Part shown: one piece after another, positions 38,288-46,751 of the stretch
Layout of the letters: each line of letters opens with the position of its first letter
How positions within the stretch are numbered: the first letter of the stretch is position 1
Assembly: GCA_028713555.1 (NCBI GenBank)
Contig: JAQTOA010000012.1
Coordinates: 1 to 64,000 of the forward strand
From: Sterolibacterium sp.
GTDB taxonomy: Bacteria > Pseudomonadota > Gammaproteobacteria > Burkholderiales > Rhodocyclaceae
DNA: 64,000 bases
Direction of reading: 5' to 3'
The notes under the pieces: model-generated
What the model was told of the DNA's origin: nothing
The model's database searches: none
What the model saw: only the letters and a program-made list of their open reading frames with translations
Made by a program: the position numbers and the translations under genes

Positions 38288-39820
38288 ATGTCAAACTCCC
38301 AGGCCGCATCCCGGTCACTCTCTTGCAATCTATTCAGTCGGCTCCACTCGCTGGAGCGACTGCTGCTAAAGCATTCCATTGGCACCCTGCTGGTCACCAG
38401 CCTCTGCTTGTTTCTGCCGCTATGCATTGCAAGATTAAGCCTCATAGACGATCACGAAATCGTCAGGATTCTTACCCTGTTCGACGACCAGAAATGGCTA
38501 GGCATCAGAGAGTTCCTTCTTTCCGTCGATTTTGGCGATCTTCCGCGCTTCCGACCAACCTATTATTTCTTCCGAGTCTCAGAATCCATCCTATTCCGTG
38601 ACTTCGCTCCGGCGTGGTTTGCGATGCGCCTCGTCATGGCAGCCACCTTCGCCGTCGCAACATTGATGCTGGCAAGCACTTTTCTGTCGCCCAGAAACTC
38701 GCTCTTGATGGCCGTTGGATTCTTGTCGATGCCGATTGTCCCGGATATTTTCATGAGGCTCGGTCCGGGTGAATCTTATGCCGCCGGGCTGTGCGCCCTA
38801 ATCATTATCGCGTTTGTCAAACGCTGGCCCCATACCTGGTTAGCCGCCTCGCTGTGCGCAACACTACTGGTTGGGATCAAGGAGAATTTTCTTTTCCTGA
38901 TTCCATTTCAGCTATATCCGATCCTTATTGCCGTGCGCCGGAATAAGCGTATTTCAGCTGTTGCCGCAGCCTGCTTTTTCGGAACCTCGCTTGCATTTGC
39001 ATGTGTCATCGCATTAAAGCTGCTGCAAACGCATGGAGTCGATGTCTATGGCAACTCCATTCAGGATGGCCGGCTACTTTCCGCGCTACTGTCCCTGTTG
39101 GGCTCGCTGCGAGGACTGGCTACGGTCGCCCTGGTTGCCACATCCGTTGGCGTCTGGAGCATCCTGAGGTTAAGAAAGGCCATCTCTCAAGAAGCATTGG
39201 TATTGGTACCGATAGCGGTCTTGTGTCTCTCTTTCAACATCCTCTTCTATGGCGAAGTGCCCAGAGTTTATAGCCGATACGGCTTTCCATTTTGGTATAT
39301 CTTTCTATTGTTGGCGGGCTATTGTGGGAACTTCTTATTGTCGGGACCACAACCTGGCATCGCGAGGCGCTCGATCTCGCGCGTGTTGTTAGGCTTTTTC
39401 GCCGTAAGTATATGCCTCGGCTTGGGGAGGAACGCAGTAATGGGCTATCGCCACGCAATTAAGTCAATTGAAGCTCAAAAAGGTATCAATGCCCTTACCG
39501 CGTTCGATAGCCGTCTGCCAATCCTGGTGCACGCGAACAGGACCGCTGACAGCGAACCGATTGTCGCAGTCTCACGTTTCATTGACTTTTACAAGGGGCA
39601 AGGCGCGATACGATACTTAATCGCGTCTCCCCCATTGGCCGCTGCAACCTCGCCATTCGAATCGGACCTGAATAGCCAGATGCTGCGGAAAATGCAGCAG
39701 GGCGGCGATGGCTACTTGCCGCTGCCAGCCATCATCCCGGCGTCTGATGCCTGTATCGAAGCGTACTTCCGCCGTGAGGAGCCGCCCTTGTGTGACAATC
39801 GAGCGCTGATCCCTTACTAG
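38288..39820 (+). CDS. Polytopic membrane protein, possible GT-C glycosyltransferase
   Basis: This is a 510-residue protein with about ten hydrophobic segments and a soluble C-terminal tail of ~110 residues. After the first membrane segment comes LIDDHEIVRIL, an acidic pair like the catalytic site of GT-C enzymes using lipid-linked sugars. No named family is recognisable. Sampled 60-base stretches are 45-50% G+C against 67% in trpB, hinting at lateral gain. It follows another glycosyltransferase-like gene by 99 nt. Confidence 0.6.
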   Translation: MSNSQAASRSLSCNLFSRLHSLERLLLKHSIGTLLVTSLCLFLPLCIARLSLIDDHEIVRILTLFDDQKWLGIREFLLSVDFGDLPRFRPTYYFFRVSESILFRDFAPAWFAMRLVMAATFAVATLMLASTFLSPRNSLLMAVGFLSMPIVPDIFMRLGPGESYAAGLCALIIIAFVKRWPHTWLAASLCATLLVGIKENFLFLIPFQLYPILIAVRRNKRISAVAAACFFGTSLAFACVIALKLLQTHGVDVYGNSIQDGRLLSALLSLLGSLRGLATVALVATSVGVWSILRLRKAISQEALVLVPIAVLCLSFNILFYGEVPRVYSRYGFPFWYIFLLLAGYCGNFLLSGPQPGIARRSISRVLLGFFAVSICLGLGRNAVMGYRHAIKSIEAQKGINALTAFDSRLPILVHANRTADSEPIVAVSRFIDFYKGQGAIRYLIASPPLAAATSPFESDLNSQMLRKMQQGGDGYLPLPAIIPASDACIEAYFRREEPPLCDNRALIPY

Positions 39821-39860
39821 TCTTTAGCCGATGCTAATCCGCTCACGGGAGGCCGAGTGC

Positions 39861-41033
39861 TTACGCCGCCCTAAGTGCCGTGACGATGTTCATGCGCGCC
39901 GCTCGCGCAGCGGGCAGAAAGCCGCCGATGAAGCCCATCGCCAGGGCGAATAGCAGTGTTTGGAAGACGATGCGCGGGGTCAGTTGAAAGCTGAAAGCAA
40001 GTTCGGCGAAGGACTGGAAGTTCATGGTCGAAATGGTGACCAGCTGCATCAGCGATGCCAGTATCAAGCCGACCAGTCCGCCGATCAGCGCCAGCATCAG
40101 CGACTCGACCAGGAAGGCACCGAGCACGCTGCGGCGGCGGAAACCCAAAGCCCGCAGAGTGCCGATTTCGCCGGTGCGGCTGGCGACTGAAGCATACATG
40201 GTGATCATGGCGCCAATCACGGCACCGATGGAAAAAATGATGGACAGGGTAAGGCCGAGGATGCGGATGAAATTGGCCATCAGTTCCGACTGATCGGCGT
40301 AATACTGGCGTTCGCGCTTAACTTCGATAGTCAGGCGCGGGTCGCTTTCGAGCACGCGCTTCAGCGTATCAAAGCCTTCCCTGTCGGCAAGCCGCAGCGT
40401 CACCGACGAGAAAACCGGACGCCGGAAGGCCGGCATCAACTGATCGCTGTCTCCCCATATTTCGGAATCGAAGCCGGTCTTGCCGGCGTCCAGAACACCC
40501 ACCACGGTCCACTCGCGATTGCCGAAACGCAAGGTTTCGCCCAGGCCCGCTCCCTGGAAGCGGGTCCCCAGGCTGCTGCCGGCCACCACCTCGTAACTGC
40601 CGGAACGGAACATGCGTCCTTGCGCGAGTTTCACTTGCGGCCTGAGAGCCAACCCCATCCCGCCGATGCCGCGCACCGTAACATTGGCGGGATGAACGCT
40701 GCCGCTCTGCCGCTTGGGCAAGGTAATCAACACCACCGTTTCCTTGGAGGAAACGAGCTTGCCGTCCGGCCCCAAGGCGACCTGTGGCTGGCTCTCCATG
40801 ATCGCGGCGGAAGCTCGGTCGATGCCGCTTTGCATCTCCGTACCGGAACCCTTGCGGATGGCGATTACGTTGTCCTCGCTGCCGGTGTCGACCAGCGTCT
40901 GCCGCAAGCCAGCATCGAGCATCAACACCGCGGCGAAGACAAATACCACCAGCGCCATGGCGCCGGCAGTCAGGAAGGTGGTGAGCTTGCGCGTGGCCAG
41001 GTTGCGCAAACAGTATGAAAGCGGGAGCGCCAT
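39861..41033 (-). CDS. ABC transporter permease, MacB/FtsX type (second of two)
   Basis: Starting at ATG 41033 (MALPLSYCLRNLATRKLTTF), which overlaps the stop of the preceding permease (ATGA), the protein has 390 residues. Layout is one N-terminal membrane helix, a ~230-residue periplasmic domain and three C-terminal helices ending in the FtsX domain (GEIGTLRALGFRRRSVLGAF). Such permeases work as mechanotransmission exporters rather than true channels. Last gene of a four-gene export operon. Confidence 0.88.
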   Translation of the reverse strand: MALPLSYCLRNLATRKLTTFLTAGAMALVVFVFAAVLMLDAGLRQTLVDTGSEDNVIAIRKGSGTEMQSGIDRASAAIMESQPQVALGPDGKLVSSKETVVLITLPKRQSGSVHPANVTVRGIGGMGLALRPQVKLAQGRMFRSGSYEVVAGSSLGTRFQGAGLGETLRFGNREWTVVGVLDAGKTGFDSEIWGDSDQLMPAFRRPVFSSVTLRLADREGFDTLKRVLESDPRLTIEVKRERQYYADQSELMANFIRILGLTLSIIFSIGAVIGAMITMYASVASRTGEIGTLRALGFRRRSVLGAFLVESLMLALIGGLVGLILASLMQLVTISTMNFQSFAELAFSFQLTPRIVFQTLLFALAMGFIGGFLPAARAARMNIVTALRAA

Positions 41034-42187
41034 CAGCCGATGCTCCTTAGCCCTTCGATGATTCTTACCTGAGCGGCATGCCGAGCCGGCAAGAGCGCCG
41101 CCAAAAGCCCAATGATCACGGCGCATGCACATTGCAGCATGACTGTATCTGGGGATACCTGAAAAACCGGAAACAGCGACCCGGTGTGCTTGCTGAACTC
41201 AACCGCCAGCGGAAATGTCAGGGCAATGCTCGCAGCGCCGCCAAGCATCGCCAGCAGCATGGATTCGCCGAGGATGGTCGCAGCCACGAAGCCGGAACTG
41301 AAGCCAAGCGCCTTCAGTGTCGCATATTCGCCAATACGCTCGCGCGCCGTCATGGCCATGGTATTCGCCATAACAGCCATGATGATGAAGATCACCAGAT
41401 AGGACACCAGCCGGATAGCCACGACGATCGACTCGGTCATCGAGACAAAACCAAGCTGAAAAGCTTTCTCGGTCTCAGTCAGGGTTTCGGCGGTGGAGTT
41501 CTTGAACTGGCTGTCGATTTCAACGGAGATCCGCGCCATGTCCTCGGCATGGGCCGCCTCGATCACATAAAAGCCGATCTGGTCGGCGCGGCGTCGATAG
41601 CGCTGTTTGACAACTTCGTTGAGATAGTCCCAGTGAAAGAACATCTGCGACAGATCGGTTTTCTTGCTCGCGCCATCATAGATGCCTCGGACCACAAAGG
41701 TCCATTCACCGGGGAAAATGGTACCTTTCAAGGTAAGATTATCGCCGAGCTTGAAGCCGTAAACTTCAGCCAGCTTGCGGCCGACCACGCAGCCCTTGCG
41801 GTCACGCTGGAAATCACGTCTTTCCGCCTCGCTGACGACGAACTCCGGAAACAGGTCGAGGTAGGCGTCGTCGATGGCGAATTGCGGAAAGAAGTTCTTC
41901 GGCTCTTTATAGATGGCGCCAAACCAGTTGGCATAAGCGACGGCACGCACGCCATCGATGGCGCGTATTTTCTGCCGGTAGCTCACCGGCATCGGGAATA
42001 CCAGCGAGATGGCGTTGCGCGTGATAAGCCGCGTTGCCGAAGCCATGTTGGCATTGTTGTACCAGGCGGTAACCACCGTCTGGAGCAAACCGAATGCCAC
42101 GATGGCGACCACCAGACCGGCGAGCGTCAAGGCCGTGCGCAGCTTGTGGCGAAAGGAGTTGCGCAAAATGAGCTTGAGAAAATACAT
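41033..42187 (-). CDS. ABC transporter permease, MacB/FtsX type (first of two)
   Basis: The 384-residue protein has the same plan as its neighbour: one N-terminal helix (LAGLVVAIVAFGLLQTVV), a large periplasmic domain, and three C-terminal helices with GEYATLKALGFSSGFVAATI. The two permeases share layout but not close sequence, suggesting a heterodimeric transporter. The ATPase gene ends 6 nt upstream. Confidence 0.88.
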   Translation of the reverse strand: MYFLKLILRNSFRHKLRTALTLAGLVVAIVAFGLLQTVVTAWYNNANMASATRLITRNAISLVFPMPVSYRQKIRAIDGVRAVAYANWFGAIYKEPKNFFPQFAIDDAYLDLFPEFVVSEAERRDFQRDRKGCVVGRKLAEVYGFKLGDNLTLKGTIFPGEWTFVVRGIYDGASKKTDLSQMFFHWDYLNEVVKQRYRRRADQIGFYVIEAAHAEDMARISVEIDSQFKNSTAETLTETEKAFQLGFVSMTESIVVAIRLVSYLVIFIIMAVMANTMAMTARERIGEYATLKALGFSSGFVAATILGESMLLAMLGGAASIALTFPLAVEFSKHTGSLFPVFQVSPDTVMLQCACAVIIGLLAALLPARHAAQVRIIEGLRSIG

Positions 42188-42193
42188 TACGCC

Positions 42194-42892
42194 TTAAGGC
42201 CTGAAGTTTTCTTCGCGCGCCGAAAGCTCGCCCTTCTCCAGATGCATGATGGCATGGGCATGGCTGGCGGCACGCGCATCGTGGGTAACCATGATGATGG
42301 TTTTACCCAGATCGGCATTAAGAGTCTGCATCAGGCGCAGCACGTCTTCGGCCGATTCACGGTCGAGGTCGCCGGTTGGCTCGTCGGCGACGATCAAATG
42401 CGGATCGGAAATCAAGGCGCGAGCAATGGCGACACGCTGCTGCTGGCCGCCGGATAGCTCATTGGGATAATGCGTCTTGCGATCATCAAGACCGACCAGC
42501 GCCAACGCCGCTTCGACATGTTCGCGCCGTTGGCGGCGGGTAAGCGGGGTAAGCAGCAGTGGCAACTCGACGTTCTCGAAAGCAGTCAGCACCGGCATCA
42601 GGTTGTAGAACTGGAAAATGAAGCCGACGTTGCTGGCCCGCCAATCGGCAAGCCGCGCTTCGGAAAGGCCGCCAATGTCGATACCAGCCACTTCCAAGCG
42701 CCCGCTATCGGGTTGGTCGATGCCGGCAATGAGATTCAGGAGCGTGCTTTTGCCTGAGCCAGAAGGACCCATCAGGCCAAGAAACTCACCGCTTTCGATA
42801 GCCATGCTGATATTAGTGAGCACGGGCACGATCTGCGTCCCGCGCCGATAGGATTTTGAAATATCCTGGAGTTGCACCAGTGGCGCAGTCAT
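42194..42892 (-). CDS. ABC transporter ATP-binding protein, MacB/LolD family
   Basis: The 232-residue ATPase has Walker A GPSGSGKST, signature LSGGQQQR, Walker B LIVADEPTGDLD and the switch histidine in MVTHDARAASHA. The TGDLD D-loop form is typical of the MacB/LolD/FtsE group. It lies between the adaptor and two permeases and would power that exporter. Confidence 0.92.
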   Translation of the reverse strand: MTAPLVQLQDISKSYRRGTQIVPVLTNISMAIESGEFLGLMGPSGSGKSTLLNLIAGIDQPDSGRLEVAGIDIGGLSEARLADWRASNVGFIFQFYNLMPVLTAFENVELPLLLTPLTRRQRREHVEAALALVGLDDRKTHYPNELSGGQQQRVAIARALISDPHLIVADEPTGDLDRESAEDVLRLMQTLNADLGKTIIMVTHDARAASHAHAIMHLEKGELSAREENFRP

Positions 42893-42939
42893 GACGAGCG
42901 CTTCGCTGATTTAACGATCATTGAGTGATTATTTGGCAC

Positions 42940-44118
42940 TCATTTGGCAACCAGGCTGACCTTGCTGCCATCGTGCAATTTTTCCGATGGCTTCAGGATC
43001 ACCTTGTCGCCAAGCTTTAAGCCAGAGATTTCAATCAGGTCACCGATTTTTGCCCCAGGAGTTACCGGCTGCACGCGCGCCACGCCATCTGCGACCAGGA
43101 ACACCACGCTGCGCCCTTCGCGCTGCGCAATGGCGTCAGCATGCACCACTAGGCGCGGCCTGCGGCTTTCGAGCGGAACTGCCTGGGACAGAAAAGCCAC
43201 CTTGGCACTCATTTCCGGCAGTATGTCCACACCGTTGCCGACTGTACGGTCGACAAAACGAACCTTGGTCATGACGCTGGCCTTGCCGCGATCGACAGTC
43301 GGGACCAGACGACTCACTTCGCCGCGAAAACGCTGCTCGGGAAAAGCATCCAGGGCGATCTCGCAGGGCTGCCCGACTTTGATCTTGGCCAAGTTGGCCT
43401 CGGAAACATCGGCCTCGACTTCCAAGGTCAGCATGTCGGCCATGCTGACCACGGCGCCCTTGCTGTCGGCGGCCTGGGAAAAAGGCGTGACGATGTCGCC
43501 AACGTTGGCGTTCTTGGTCAGCACCACGCCGTCGAAAGGAGCACGGATTTGCGTCTGATCCACCGCCACCTGGGCGCTGCGCAAATTAGCCCGGGCCATG
43601 CTCAGGCCCGCGCGCGCCTTGTCAAAACGGGCACGGGCAGAATCAAGGGAGGAAACGGCAATGAATTTTTTCTGCGCCAGATCCTCGGCACGCGTCAGCG
43701 CAACTTCGGCGTCCTTAAGTTCGGCGCGCGCCGAGTCGATACTGGCTGTGGCTTGCATTGCAACTGACCGGACATCCTGACTCTCCAGGCGGGCGATCAC
43801 TTGGCCCGTTTTAACCACGCTGCCTTCCTGCACTCCAAGCCATTCAAGGCGTCCGGTGGCCTTGGTGGCCACCGCTGCCTTGCGCTGGGCAACCACGTAG
43901 CCGCTGGCGTTAAGCAGTGTCACCGCTTGATAGGGATAGGCGGTCGAAACGCCTACCGTATCAACGCTGATTTCTCCGCCAAAGCGGTAGTTCAAGCCGG
44001 CCAACACCAGCACCAGCGCTCCGATAGCCAACCACGGCCACCAGCGGCGGCGCCCATTGCCGCTGGCTAAGAGTGCATTGCGGTCGATTTTGAGTTGGGA
44101 TATTTTGTCGGCGGACAT
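42940..44118 (-). CDS. HlyD/MacA-type periplasmic adaptor protein
   Basis: The 392-residue protein has one N-terminal membrane segment (WWPWLAIGALVLVLAGLNY), a lipoyl-like half motif (ATGRLEWLGVQEGSVVKTGQVI), a helical hairpin (~110-190), the second lipoyl half (IRAPFDGVVLTKNANVGDIV) and a beta-barrel domain. Such adaptors join ABC exporters to an outer-membrane channel. It is the first gene of the four-gene operon and diverges from ubiX. No outer-membrane factor gene is next to it. Confidence 0.88.
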   Translation of the reverse strand: MSADKISQLKIDRNALLASGNGRRRWWPWLAIGALVLVLAGLNYRFGGEISVDTVGVSTAYPYQAVTLLNASGYVVAQRKAAVATKATGRLEWLGVQEGSVVKTGQVIARLESQDVRSVAMQATASIDSARAELKDAEVALTRAEDLAQKKFIAVSSLDSARARFDKARAGLSMARANLRSAQVAVDQTQIRAPFDGVVLTKNANVGDIVTPFSQAADSKGAVVSMADMLTLEVEADVSEANLAKIKVGQPCEIALDAFPEQRFRGEVSRLVPTVDRGKASVMTKVRFVDRTVGNGVDILPEMSAKVAFLSQAVPLESRRPRLVVHADAIAQREGRSVVFLVADGVARVQPVTPGAKIGDLIEISGLKLGDKVILKPSEKLHDGSKVSLVAK

Positions 44119-44207
44119 GACACAGATAAGATGTGACGAGGAATTAATTATACAGGCGCGTCAAATGCCGGATAATGAGAATGCTGGCAGGGAATGGAGA
44201 GAGGCGC

Positions 44208-44798
44208 ATGGCGAAACTACCGAAGCGATTAGTCGTTGGCATGACCGGTTCGAGCGGTGTCATTTACGGTATTCGCTTGCTCGAGTTGCTGCACAAGATC
44301 CGCGACATTGAAGCCCACCTGGTCATGTCAAACTCGGCCAAGCTAAACGTTCGGCTGGAAACGGACTGGTCGATACAGGACGTCGAAGCTCTGGCCCATC
44401 AGGTCTACGACGTCAAAGACATCGCGGCAAGGCTGTCGAGTGGATCATTCAAAACCTTGGGTATGGTCATTGCGCCCTGTTCCATCAAGACCTTGTCCGG
44501 GATCGCCAACTCCTATTCCGACAACCTGCTGACGCGCGCCGCGGACGTGACGCTCAAGGAGCGACGCAAGCTGGTCCTGATGGTGCGCGAAACCCCGTTG
44601 CATACGGGGCACTGCAAACTCTTATATGAAGCCTCAATGCTGGGGGCCATCCTCGCCCCGCCAATGCCGGCGTTCTATAATCGCCCCACATCCTTGGACG
44701 ATATCATTAACCACAGCATCGGGCGCATGCTGGATTTGTTCGACATCGAGACAACGGCGGTCAAACGTTGGGAGGGAGCGCCTTCCGCCCGTCAATGA
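44208..44798 (+). CDS. ubiX: Flavin prenyltransferase
   Basis: UbiX joins dimethylallyl phosphate to FMN to make the cofactor of UbiD-type decarboxylases. The 196-residue protein from ATG 44208 has a GGAGAGAGG site upstream and starts MAKLPKRLVVGMTGSSGVIY, the flavin-binding glycine loop. APCSIKTLSGIANSYSDNL and VRETPLHTGHCKLLYEASML are also family landmarks. It can serve the UbiD at 4845. The HTGH segment also recalls partners of phenolic-acid decarboxylases, so other UbiD clients are possible. Confidence 0.9.
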   Translation: MAKLPKRLVVGMTGSSGVIYGIRLLELLHKIRDIEAHLVMSNSAKLNVRLETDWSIQDVEALAHQVYDVKDIAARLSSGSFKTLGMVIAPCSIKTLSGIANSYSDNLLTRAADVTLKERRKLVLMVRETPLHTGHCKLLYEASMLGAILAPPMPAFYNRPTSLDDIINHSIGRMLDLFDIETTAVKRWEGAPSARQ

Positions 44799-44826
44799 TA
44801 GAGCGCAGTTGCATACGGTGCATGTT

Positions 44827-45351
44827 ATGAAAATTCTTATCCTCTACTCAACCACCGATGGCCATACCAAAGTAATTTGTCATCGACTCCAGCAAGTGAT
44901 TGAACAAGATTCGCACCAGGTCACACTGGTACCCATTGATGAATGGGTTGATCTTGACTTGATGGCCTTCGACAAGATTGTCATTGGTGCCAGCATTCGC
45001 TACGGCAAGCACAGCCCTAAGGTTTTTAATTTCATCAACAGGAACCTGTCACTGTTGGATATGAAACCCAACGCTTTTTTCTCTGTGAACGTGGTGGCGC
45101 GCAAACCGGAAAAGAACCAGCCGCACACCAATCCCTACCTGCTGAAATTTCTCCGGCGTATTTCCTGGAAGCCCAAGCAATTAGCGGTCTTTGCGGGCAA
45201 GATCGATTATCCCAAATACAGCTTCCTCGACCGCCAGATCATACGGTTCATCATGTGGATGACCAAGGGGCCAACACATCCCAGCACAGTGGTTGAATTT
45301 ACCGACTGGCATCAGGTCGAGGCATTTGGACACCTGATTTGTAAAATGTAG
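44827..45351 (+). CDS. hemG: Menaquinone-type protoporphyrinogen IX dehydrogenase (flavodoxin family)
   Basis: HemG oxidises protoporphyrinogen for haem synthesis and hands electrons to the quinone pool, so it works without oxygen. The 174-residue protein (E. coli 181) starts MKILILYSTTDGHTKVICHR with the flavodoxin phosphate loop. It also has IVIGASIRYGKHSPKV, the HemG-specific helix near LKFLRRISWKPK, and RFIMWMTKGPTHPS. It follows ubiX by 28 nt. Haem supply fits the multiheme cytochrome genes that follow. Confidence 0.88.
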   Translation: MKILILYSTTDGHTKVICHRLQQVIEQDSHQVTLVPIDEWVDLDLMAFDKIVIGASIRYGKHSPKVFNFINRNLSLLDMKPNAFFSVNVVARKPEKNQPHTNPYLLKFLRRISWKPKQLAVFAGKIDYPKYSFLDRQIIRFIMWMTKGPTHPSTVVEFTDWHQVEAFGHLICKM

Positions 45352-45396
45352 TTCCCGACAAGCGCCAACCTCCCCCATAACACAAGCGCGTTCACA

Positions 45397-45419
45397 TCGC
45401 TAACGCGGCAAGTTAGCGA
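45397..45419. repeat. Perfect 8-bp inverted repeat after hemG
   Basis: TCGCTAAC at 45397-45404 and GTTAGCGA at 45412-45419 enclose 7 nt. Flanking TTCAC and GTGAA could lengthen the stem across a small internal loop. It lies 46 nt past the hemG stop. There is no T tract, so it may be a hemG 3' hairpin or a protein site in the sigma-54 control region of the next operon. Confidence 0.5.
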
Positions 45420-45495
45420 CGCGTGAAGGTATTGTACAGTTGGTAAAGCCGTACTTGCTTGTATTCAAATAAGAAATGGAAAACCCTTGGTTCCA

Positions 45496-45518
45496 GATGT
45501 ACATGAATAATGTACATC
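45496..45518. promoter_or_regulatory. Candidate upstream activator site for the NtrC-type regulator
   Basis: Perfect 9-bp arms GATGTACAT (45496-45504) and ATGTACATC (45510-45518) enclose 5 nt, and each contains the self-complementary ATGTACAT. The site ends about 97 bp before the GG of the sigma-54 promoter at 45615, within the usual range for enhancer binding. No other gene explains it. Binding by the 48867-50276 regulator is inferred. Confidence 0.5.
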
Positions 45519-45612
45519 CAGGGAAGCGGCCCAATCTGAAGGTACCGATTTGTTTTGTCATACATCGACACATCTAATTGTTATATATAGACTTTACCAA
45601 CCTCGTCGACAC

Positions 45613-45629
45613 TAGGCATGGACATTGCG
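45613..45629 (+). promoter_or_regulatory. Sigma-54 (-24/-12) promoter of the receiver/cytochrome operon
   Basis: TAGGCATGGACATTGCG contains GG at 45615-45616 and GC at 45627-45628 with exactly 10 bp between. It matches the consensus TGGCACG-N4-TTGCW at GGCA, G and TTGC. It lies about 50 bp before the first receiver gene, which has an AGAGGTGG ribosome site. A weaker sigma-70-like pair (TTGTCA 45555-45560, TGTTAT 45579-45584) is an alternative. The 326-nt gap 45352-45677 holds these sites and no gene. Confidence 0.65.
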
Positions 45630-45677
45630 TAGCGGTAAGTGAGCAACAAGAGTCAATAGAAAGCGAGAGGTGGTGAA

Positions 45678-46091
45678 ATGAGCGAAAAAACAAAAATTCT
45701 CGTAGTCGATGACGAAGAAGTCGTGCGCCTTAGCCACCTCAGACTGTTGGCTCGTGATGATTGCAAAGTGGAAGCGGTTTGGAACGGCTATGACGCCTTG
45801 CGCGAAATGGAAAAAGACTGTTTCGATTTAGTGTTGCTCGATCTGCGTATGCCCGGGATGGATGGTATGTCTGTTCTGCGCATGATCAAGGAGCGGTGGC
45901 CAGAGAGCGAAGTGGTTGTCATCACGGGATACCCGTCAGTCGAGACCGCCAAGGAAGCAATCCGTCTCGGCGCCTACGATTACTTGGCCAAACCCGTCAA
46001 TCCGGATGAAATTATCAAGGTGGCTAGCGGCGCCATCACGCAAAAAAAATGGGCGTTGCATAGGGACGGTGTCCAGCAGGCCATGGTTTAA
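45678..46091 (+). CDS. Single-domain CheY-like response regulator
   Basis: The 137-residue protein is a receiver alone: acidic pocket VDDEE at residues 10-14, phospho-acceptor Asp55 in LLDLRMPGMDG, Thr in VITGYPS and lysine in LAKPVNPDE. With no output domain it probably relays phosphate or binds another protein. It is first in an operon with a membrane-tethered receiver, and sits behind a sigma-54 promoter. A 56-nt gap separates it from the next gene. Confidence 0.9.
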   Translation: MSEKTKILVVDDEEVVRLSHLRLLARDDCKVEAVWNGYDALREMEKDCFDLVLLDLRMPGMDGMSVLRMIKERWPESEVVVITGYPSVETAKEAIRLGAYDYLAKPVNPDEIIKVASGAITQKKWALHRDGVQQAMV

Positions 46092-46147
46092 GCAAGCGAT
46101 CGGTTTGAATAATCGTCAGGTTCATAAGTTAATTCAAGGAGAATGTC

Positions 46148-46717
46148 ATGAATGTCTTACAAAAAGTTCTAGTCGTCGATGATGACCCGGTGGTAGGCAA
46201 AAGTATCGACCGGGTTCTCGCAAGCAAGGGCTACGCGGTGATCGCCGCCTCGAATGGTGAAGAGGCACTGAACAAGCTCGCCAGCGAACATTATGATCTC
46301 GTCTTCACGGACATTAAAATGCCCGGGATGAGCGGCCTTGAAGTCGCTGAGCGGGTCAAGGCAAGTCAGCCCTGGCTGCCGGTGGTGATCGTCACCGGAT
46401 ATGGGTCTGATGCCTATGAAGCTCGTGCGGCGGCGGCGGGAGTATCTGAATTTCTCCGCAAACCGCTCTCGCCGGAAATGATTGAAGCCAGCACCGCCAA
46501 GGCCCTTCGTGAGCGGAGCCCGGCAATGCCGATGCAGACGCAGCCCGAAGAAATCGCCGTTCCCCAACCCGAGGCCATCGAGAAGGGAAGTACGGTGAAA
46601 AATATCGCTCTGTTCCTGGCGGCCCCCTTCATTGGCTTAGCCTATATCGTTGCCATGCCTTTCGTGGGAATAGGAATGCTGGCCTGGTTTGGTTTCAAGG
46701 CGGTCATGAAGCGCTGA
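46148..46717 (+). CDS. Response regulator with C-terminal membrane segment
   Basis: The first ~125 residues form a receiver with Asp55 in FTDIKMPGMSG and lysine in LRKPLSPEM. A short Pro/Glu-rich linker follows, then residues ~152-186 are strongly hydrophobic (NIALFLAAPFIGLAYIVAMP and FVGIGMLAWFGF) and end in a basic KAVMKR. That is a one- or two-pass membrane anchor instead of a DNA-binding domain, so the phospho-signal would act at the membrane. The linked membrane cytochrome b is an obvious candidate partner. AAGGAGAATG gives a strong ribosome site. An intrinsic terminator follows. Confidence 0.85.
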   Translation: MNVLQKVLVVDDDPVVGKSIDRVLASKGYAVIAASNGEEALNKLASEHYDLVFTDIKMPGMSGLEVAERVKASQPWLPVVIVTGYGSDAYEARAAAAGVSEFLRKPLSPEMIEASTAKALRERSPAMPMQTQPEEIAVPQPEAIEKGSTVKNIALFLAAPFIGLAYIVAMPFVGIGMLAWFGFKAVMKR

Positions 46718-46751
46718 GTGTGGCGTATGATGTTTAACTTCAGTGTGTAAT

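Noticed and set aside
41078..42457. 459-codon plus-strand frame opposite the ABC permease and ATPase genes
   Set aside because: It spans the junction of two well-supported minus-strand genes and has no protein-like pattern.
45352..45677. Possible tRNA, small RNA or CRISPR-like repeat in the gap before the receiver operon
   Set aside because: Only two short palindromes and promoter-like elements are visible; there is no cloverleaf and no regularly spaced repeat. No CRISPR array was seen anywhere in the window.
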